NCBI GenBank assembly: GCA_001800495.1
Contig: MGVM01000046.1
Span: 1 to 10,851, forward strand
Length of the DNA: 10,851 bases
Source of the DNA: Elusimicrobia bacterium RIFOXYB2_FULL_48_7
Lineage (GTDB): Bacteria > Elusimicrobiota > Endomicrobiia > CG1-02-37-114 > XYA2-FULL-39-19
Reading direction: 5' to 3'
This document shows, in pieces, positions 6,880 through 10,851 of the stretch (its first letter is position 1; every line of letters begins with the position of its first letter). Under the pieces are notes generated by a model. The model saw nothing but the letters and a program-made list of their open reading frames with translations, was not told the DNA's origin and searched no databases. The position numbers and the translations under genes were made by a program.

Positions 6880-7452
6880 ATGGATAAAAAGAAAAACAGG
6901 GCGGTGTTCATAGACCGCGACGGGACAATAATTGAAGACAGGGGCTACCTTAACGACCCTGAAGGCGTTGAATTCATCGAGGGTTCGATACCAGCGCTCA
7001 AGATGCTCGCGCAAAACGGGTTTAAACTGGTGCTGGTGACCAACCAGTCGGGCATCAGCAGGAACCTGGTGACGCACGAGCAGCTGAATGCCATTCACGA
7101 CAAACTTGCCGGTGTGCTTTCACTCAACGGGATCAGATTTGACGCCATGGAATACTGCCCGCATGGCCCCGAGGAGGACTGCCTATGCAGGAAACCTAAC
7201 ATCGGAATGGCATTAAGCGCGTCGAAAAAAGCGGATATTGACCTTTGCGTCAGCTACTGCGTGGGCGACAAGATGAGCGATGTCGGCTTAGGAAAAAAAT
7301 TTGGCGGCAAGGGAGTGCTGGTTCTAACGGGTTCGGGAAAAAACGAGAAAACGGGGGAAGCAATGCCAGATTACACCGCGAAAAACCTTTATGAAGCCGC
7401 AAAATGGATAATTACTGACGCTGCGCAAAAACAGAGGCAAAAACCGGCATGA
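6880..7452 (+). CDS. gmhB: D,D-heptose 1,7-bisphosphate phosphatase GmhB (HAD)
   Basis: Removes the 7-phosphate from D-glycero-D-manno-heptose 1,7-bisphosphate in the ADP-heptose pathway, in the cytoplasm. It has 190 residues, the size of the family. The HAD nucleophile motif is FIDRDGT (D12, D14), motif 2 is LVTNQSGISR, the zinc site is C93-P-H95 with C101-L-C103 (the family's CxH...CxC with a shortened loop), and motif 4 is VGDKMSDV (D130, D134). It starts 19 bp after lpxK, with an AAAAGG ribosome site ending 6 bases before the ATG. It supplies the substrate for the separate nucleotidyltransferase, which is not in this window, and works directly after HldA. A histidinol-phosphatase-type relative is less likely given the heptose neighbours. 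Confidence 0.92.
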   Translation: MDKKKNRAVFIDRDGTIIEDRGYLNDPEGVEFIEGSIPALKMLAQNGFKLVLVTNQSGISRNLVTHEQLNAIHDKLAGVLSLNGIRFDAMEYCPHGPEEDCLCRKPNIGMALSASKKADIDLCVSYCVGDKMSDVGLGKKFGGKGVLVLTGSGKNEKTGEAMPDYTAKNLYEAAKWIITDAAQKQRQKPA

Positions 7453-8276
7453 AAAAATATCTCCCAGCATTTATTCTTATGGTTCTGGTTCTGGCCTGCA
7501 TGGAAGAAACATTCAGCCAGCCGGCTGCTAATTCAATCTCAACGGCCGCGGCCAATAGCGGCCAGGTGGCCTGGCGCCGGGTTGAAAACAAGGCGTTTTC
7601 CAGCGGTGAAAAACTTTATTACGATGTGCGCTGGGGCCTCATACTTGCCGGCAGCGCTGAGCTGCGGCTTGATTCAGTCGAGGAAATCAACTCCCGCAAG
7701 GCATACCACATGGTGGCGGAATCAAGATCAGCGCCTTTTTTTGATGTGTTCTACAAAGTCCGCAACCTTGACGAGTCCTGGATAGATATTGAAAGCATCT
7801 GCTCACACAAGTACCAGAAACGCCAGCGCGAAAGCGGGTGTACCAAAGAAGAAACCACCCTTTTTGACCACATTAACCGGAGGTTCATCCTTACGGAGAA
7901 AAACAAGGAGTGTGAGATTTCCGTGAAAGAAGGCTCTATTCCTGTTTTCGTGCAGGATATACTTTCAGCGTTCTACTATGTAAGGACTATGAACCTTGGC
8001 GAAGGCGGGGAGTATTACATGGACGCCATGACCGGCGACAGGAATTATTCCCTCAAAGTGCTTGTTCACGGCAGGGAAAAAGTCAGCGTGCCTGCCGGCC
8101 GTTTTGAATGCTTCAAGATCGAACCCTTCATAGTCGGTGACGGTCTGTTCAAGGCCAAGGGCCGGCTCTGGATCTGGGTGACCGCCGATGACCGTAAAAT
8201 CCCGGTCCTCATGCGCACAAAAATCTCCGTTGGTTCTGTCACCGCCTCGCTCACCCGTATGGAACCCGGCCGTTAG
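7449..8276 (+). CDS. Exported DUF3108 protein
   Basis: A protein of 275 residues with an N-terminal secretion signal: two lysines, a hydrophobic core at about 5-16, then ETFS-QPA, a reasonable signal-peptidase I site. Cys17 follows VLA, so a lipoprotein cannot be excluded, though leucine at -2 is unusual for a lipobox. The mature part starts with a low-complexity Ala/Ser/Asn stretch, then GEKLYYDVRWGLILAGSAELRL, the characteristic opening of DUF3108, with FFDVFYKVRNLDESWID, DILSAFYYVR, VPAGRFECFKIEP and GRLWIWVTADDRKIPVLMR, all typical of the family. DUF3108 proteins are predicted periplasmic, mostly beta-strand, with no settled function. It overlaps gmhB by ATGA, so it is co-translated with LPS genes; a role in envelope assembly is an inference. 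It is the last gene before a 149-bp gap. Confidence 0.88.
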   Translation: MKKYLPAFILMVLVLACMEETFSQPAANSISTAAANSGQVAWRRVENKAFSSGEKLYYDVRWGLILAGSAELRLDSVEEINSRKAYHMVAESRSAPFFDVFYKVRNLDESWIDIESICSHKYQKRQRESGCTKEETTLFDHINRRFILTEKNKECEISVKEGSIPVFVQDILSAFYYVRTMNLGEGGEYYMDAMTGDRNYSLKVLVHGREKVSVPAGRFECFKIEPFIVGDGLFKAKGRLWIWVTADDRKIPVLMRTKISVGSVTASLTRMEPGR

Positions 8277-8288
8277 AACCCCGGTAAC

Positions 8289-8356
8289 CGACTCTTTTGG
8301 CAGTTCTCCAAGCCTCCCATCGCATTAATTATAATTATTTAAATAATCCAGAGTCG
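8289..8356. repeat. Inverted repeat flanking AT-rich palindromes upstream of hldA
   Basis: CGACTC (8289-8294) and GAGTCG (8351-8356) are exact inverted copies 56 bases apart. Between them lie two overlapping perfect palindromes, TAATTATAATTA (8326-8337) and ATTATTTAAATAAT (8334-8347). The right arm abuts the proposed -35 box. I see no GC-rich hairpin with a T run that would end the upstream transcript. The palindromes could be an operator or an UP-like element; neither is shown. Confidence 0.5.
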
Positions 8357-8385
8357 TTGTAAACCCGCCAAAGATTTTATATAAT
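8357..8385 (+). promoter_or_regulatory. Sigma70-type promoter for hldA-kdsB-kdsA
   Basis: TTGTAA (8357-8362, four of six matches to TTGACA) and a perfect TATAAT (8380-8385) are separated by exactly 17 bases. Transcription would begin near 8392, giving a leader of about 34 bases before the hldA ATG. The AT-rich palindromes at 8326-8347 fall where an UP element would lie. This is the only gap in the window long enough for a promoter, so hldA-kdsB-kdsA may be a second transcription unit. Confidence 0.6.
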
Positions 8386-8425
8386 GATTGCCTGCCAGTT
8401 TTGTGCCAAAAAGGGGCCTTGAACC

Positions 8426-9406
8426 ATGAAAAACCGGTATTTCAAGTATCTCGAAAAGTTTTCCACCAGGAAGATACTCGTCATAGGCGACCTGATCCTG
8501 GACAAGTTCCTTTACGGGACGGTGTCAAGGATCTCTCCCGAAGCCCCAGTGCCGGTTGTTGATATTACCAAAGAAACCTTCATGCCGGGCGGCGCAGGGA
8601 ACGTAAGCAACAATATCAGTTCGCTCGGCGGAAAAGCCATGCTTGCCGGCATAATAGGCAATGATAACGCCGGCGAAACGCTTAAAAGCAGGCTGGACAG
8701 CCTTAATATCGGCATAAGCGGCGTGCTGGTGGACGATTCCCGCCCGACCACCATAAAGACGAGGGTCATAGCCCACCACCAGCAGATAGTGCGCTATGAC
8801 AGGGAGAGCAGGGTAAAGCTTTCTCCCTCGGTGCTTGAGCGCATGACGGATTATATCGAAGGCGCCGTCAGGGAAGCCGACGCGGTGATGATATCCGATT
8901 ACGGCAAGGGAGTAATAACCTCCGGCCTGCTCCAGAAAACCATCCAGTCAGCCAACAAGAAACGCATCCCGGTAACAGTCGATCCCAAGATAGAACATTT
9001 CCTCCAGTACAAAAAAATTACGACCATGACACCCAACCTCAGCGAAGCCGCCCAGGGGATGATGTACCGGAAAAAAGTTTCAACCGAGGCCGAAATAAGG
9101 GAACTTGGGCAAAAGATCCTGAAAACACTTCAAAGCAAATCAGTGATAATCACTCTTGGTGAAAGGGGCATGGCGATATTTGAAAAAGCCAGGCAGCCGC
9201 TGTTCATACCCACGAGGGCAAAAGAAGTTTTCGATGTTACAGGCGCGGGCGATACCGTCATCGCGGTGCTGACCCTGTGCCTTGCCTCCGGCGCCCCGCT
9301 GAAGGAAGCGGCGGAAATAGCCAATTACGCGGCAGGTGTCGTCGTGGCCAAACTCGGCACGGCAACGGTAACACTGAATGAACTAAAAGAAGCCATTAAA
9401 GAATGA
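8426..9406 (+). CDS. hldA: D-glycero-beta-D-manno-heptose-7-phosphate kinase (stand-alone HldE domain 1, RfaE1)
   Basis: Phosphorylates heptose 7-phosphate at C1 in the ADP-heptose pathway; GmhB, encoded just upstream, then removes the 7-phosphate. It has 326 residues, only the PfkB/ribokinase-type kinase domain, without the C-terminal nucleotidyltransferase domain of E. coli HldE, so the hldC function must be encoded elsewhere. Signature segments are VIGDLILDKFLYGTVSRISPEAPVPVV (from residue 19), PGGAGNVSNNISSLGG (54-69), VRYDRE (122-127), ISDYGKG (156-162), TPN (202-204), LGERG (244-248) and the catalytic GAGD (273-276). The start is supported by the family N-terminus and AAGGGG at 8411-8416. 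It lies downstream of the promoter at 8357, and its stop overlaps kdsB (ATGA). Confidence 0.93.
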   Translation: MKNRYFKYLEKFSTRKILVIGDLILDKFLYGTVSRISPEAPVPVVDITKETFMPGGAGNVSNNISSLGGKAMLAGIIGNDNAGETLKSRLDSLNIGISGVLVDDSRPTTIKTRVIAHHQQIVRYDRESRVKLSPSVLERMTDYIEGAVREADAVMISDYGKGVITSGLLQKTIQSANKKRIPVTVDPKIEHFLQYKKITTMTPNLSEAAQGMMYRKKVSTEAEIRELGQKILKTLQSKSVIITLGERGMAIFEKARQPLFIPTRAKEVFDVTGAGDTVIAVLTLCLASGAPLKEAAEIANYAAGVVVAKLGTATVTLNELKEAIKE

Positions 9407-10158
9407 AACCAATAATTTGCGTGATCCCGGCGAGATATGGTTCAACCAGGTTTCCGGGCAAGCCTCTCGCTGACATCTGCGGGAAAACCCTAATCCAGCG
9501 CGTGTGGGAAAGGGCGAAAAAAGCAAAACTCGTGGACCGCGTGGTGATAGCCACCGATGACAAAAGGATCTTCGACGCGGCTGTCGGTTTCGGGGCGGAA
9601 GTCGCCATGACTTCCAGAACCTGCAAAACAGGCACAGACAGGATAGCCCAGGCTGTCAGGAAAATAAATTGCGGCATCGTCGTGAACCTGCAGGGTGACG
9701 AGCCGTTTATCGACCCGGTATTAATTGATAAAACCATCCAGGCACTTATAAAGGATCAAACAGCCGTTGTCTCCACGCCTGTGTGCCTTCCGGGCAGATC
9801 GGAAGACCTTTCGGACATCAACAGCGCCAAGGTGGTGTTTGACAGGAATTTCCACGCGCTGTATTTTTCCCGCTCGGTGATCCCGAATACTTCGCGCGCA
9901 GCGCGTAACCAGCGCGGTGAAAACAATTTATACAAACATATCGGGCTTTACGTCTACAGGAAGGATTTTTTAAACAGGTTCGTGAAACTCAGCCAGACAC
10001 CGCTTGAAAAGTCCGAGAAGCTTGAACAGCTGAGAATACTTGAGAACGGCTACAAAATAAGGGTAGTGGTCGTGAAAACCGAAGGCGGCGCGGTTGCCGT
10101 GGACGTGCCGGGAGACGTAAAAAAAGCCGAAAGATTGATACGAGGAGGGTTTCTGTGA
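9403..10158 (+). CDS. kdsB: 3-deoxy-manno-octulosonate cytidylyltransferase KdsB
   Basis: Activates Kdo with CTP to CMP-Kdo, the donor used by WaaA, in the cytoplasm. It has 251 residues, close to the usual length of about 248. The CTP-binding loop is IPARYGSTRFPGKPL (8-22), followed by VVIATDD (47-53), TGTDRIA (76-82), VVNLQGDEPFID (93-104, the Asp is the magnesium ligand), YFSRSVIP, KHIGLYVYRKDFL, EKLEQLRILENGYKI and AVDVPGDV near the C-terminus. The family's MTSPDHxSGTDR segment is written MTSRTCKTGTDR here, a mild divergence. It overlaps hldA (ATGA) at the start and kdsA (GTGA) at the end. Confidence 0.95.
   Translation: MKPIICVIPARYGSTRFPGKPLADICGKTLIQRVWERAKKAKLVDRVVIATDDKRIFDAAVGFGAEVAMTSRTCKTGTDRIAQAVRKINCGIVVNLQGDEPFIDPVLIDKTIQALIKDQTAVVSTPVCLPGRSEDLSDINSAKVVFDRNFHALYFSRSVIPNTSRAARNQRGENNLYKHIGLYVYRKDFLNRFVKLSQTPLEKSEKLEQLRILENGYKIRVVVVKTEGGAVAVDVPGDVKKAERLIRGGFL
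10143..10157 (+). promoter_or_regulatory. Ribosome binding site and GTG start of kdsA
   Basis: AGGAGG at 10143-10148 stands 6 bases before GTG 10155-10157. This is the strongest ribosome site in the window and decides a GTG start that overlaps the kdsB stop as GTGA. No ATG in this frame fits the start of the conserved domain. Confidence 0.85.
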
Positions 10159-10851
10159 AAACTATACAGGTCGGGAAAATAACAATAGGCGGCAAAAACC
10201 CGCTGGTGCTGATTGCGGGGCCTTGCGTCATTGAAGACGAAAAACTCACGGTTTCAATAGCCGTGCAGGTAAAGAAAATCGCCGAGAGATTGAAAATCCC
10301 CTATATTTTCAAATCGTCCTATGATAAATCAAACCGCGGTTCTGTGAGTTATTACCGAGGCCCGGGGCTTAAAAAAGGCCTGAAAATACTCAAGAGGATC
10401 AAGAAGGAAACCGGCGTGCCGGTAATTTCCGACGTCCATTGCCGTTTGGAAATCCCAGAAGCCGCCGAGGTGCTTGACGTCATACAGGTCCCTGCGTATT
10501 TGTCATCCCAGACAGACATGGTGGTGCAGTCGGCAAAGACAGGCAAGCCCATAAACATAAAAAAAGGCCAGTTTCTTGCCCCATGGGACATGAAAAAAAT
10601 CTGTGACAAGGCGAAATCCACCGGTAACGATAAAATAATACTCACGGACCGCGGCACGATATTCGGTTACAACAACCTTGTGTGCGATATGCGTTCCTTC
10701 CCGCTGATGCAGGAACTGGGCTATCCCGTGATAGCGGATATCACGCATATAGTCCGCATGCCAGGCCCGCCTTCAAAAGATTCTTCCGGCGGCCAGCCGA
10801 AACTCATATACCCGCTTTCATACGCGGCGGTGGGCGCCGGGTGCGACGGGC
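10155..10851 (+). CDS. kdsA: Kdo-8-phosphate synthase KdsA, 3' end cut by window
   Basis: Condenses phosphoenolpyruvate with arabinose 5-phosphate to Kdo-8-phosphate. 232 residues are visible of an expected 265-285. LIAGPCVIE (19-27) carries Cys24, aligning with the metal ligand Cys11 of the Aquifex enzyme, so this is the metal-dependent class; E. coli has Asn there. FKSSYDKSNRGS (R61), YRGPGL, SDVH (H95), NIKKGQFLAPWDM, DRGTIFGYNNLVCDMRS and THIV (H198, second metal ligand) are all present. Unusually, the family's PAFLCRQTD reads PAYLSSQTD: the arginine that contacts the substrate phosphate from the neighbouring subunit in Aquifex (R106) is Ser118. ATHSVQLPG is also altered to ITHIVRMPG. The last metal ligands lie beyond the window. 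The fold and family are clear; divergent substrate handling is possible. Confidence 0.9.
   Translation, partial: MKTIQVGKITIGGKNPLVLIAGPCVIEDEKLTVSIAVQVKKIAERLKIPYIFKSSYDKSNRGSVSYYRGPGLKKGLKILKRIKKETGVPVISDVHCRLEIPEAAEVLDVIQVPAYLSSQTDMVVQSAKTGKPINIKKGQFLAPWDMKKICDKAKSTGNDKIILTDRGTIFGYNNLVCDMRSFPLMQELGYPVIADITHIVRMPGPPSKDSSGGQPKLIYPLSYAAVGAGCDG

Noticed and set aside
8399..8411. TTTTG/CAAAA hairpin in the hldA leader, as a terminator or regulatory stem
   Set aside because: Only five AT-rich pairs with a 3-base loop; it is too weak and leaves the ribosome site open.
1..10851. CRISPR array, tRNA/rRNA, transposase, toxin-antitoxin or defence genes
   Set aside because: I looked for these and saw no supporting repeats, RNA structures or protein motifs. 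The window is filled with envelope biosynthesis genes.

Overview
This window is a lipopolysaccharide (LPS) biosynthesis cluster from a Gram-negative bacterium. Twelve genes lie on the + strand, and only the first and last are cut by the window edges. The outer-membrane chemistry is certain; the taxon is not. Arginine AGG and isoleucine ATA codons are used heavily, base composition looks balanced, and the gene set is split (a stand-alone heptose kinase and a metal-type KdsA). This suggests an uncultivated deep lineage such as Omnitrophota or Elusimicrobiota rather than a proteobacterium. That is an inference from style, not a placement.

Layout: 1-552 is the 3' part of waaA (Kdo transferase). 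549-2599 holds waaC and waaF, two GT9 heptosyltransferases. 2596-3873 is a WaaL-type O-antigen ligase/polymerase. 3884-4993 is a GT4 glycosyltransferase and 4990-5769 a membrane-anchored NodB-type polysaccharide deacetylase. 5772-6860 is lpxK (lipid A 4'-kinase), 6880-7452 gmhB (heptose bisphosphate phosphatase) and 7449-8276 an exported DUF3108 protein. After a 149-bp gap with a good sigma70-like promoter come hldA (heptose-7-phosphate kinase, 8426-9406), kdsB (CMP-Kdo synthetase, 9403-10158) and the start of kdsA (Kdo-8-phosphate synthase, from 10155).

How they work together: KdsA and KdsB make CMP-Kdo, LpxK finishes the lipid IVA acceptor, and WaaA adds Kdo. HldA and GmhB make intermediates of ADP-heptose, which WaaC and WaaF add as the inner core. 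WaaL attaches or polymerises outer glycans. The GT4/deacetylase pair probably decorates core or outer sugar. kdsC, kdsD, gmhA, hldC and hldD are not in the window. Seven of the eleven gene junctions are 4-bp ATGA/GTGA overlaps, which implies tight translational coupling.

I found no defence system, mobile element with a transposase, CRISPR array or RNA gene. The unusual points are small: a 13-bp direct repeat that duplicated the GT4 start codon region; two short palindromes inside lpxK where the protein seems longer than its family; a four-run G tract with 10-bp periodicity inside waaL; a KdsA in which the substrate-phosphate arginine of the RQTD motif is serine; and nested AT palindromes just upstream of the hldA promoter.
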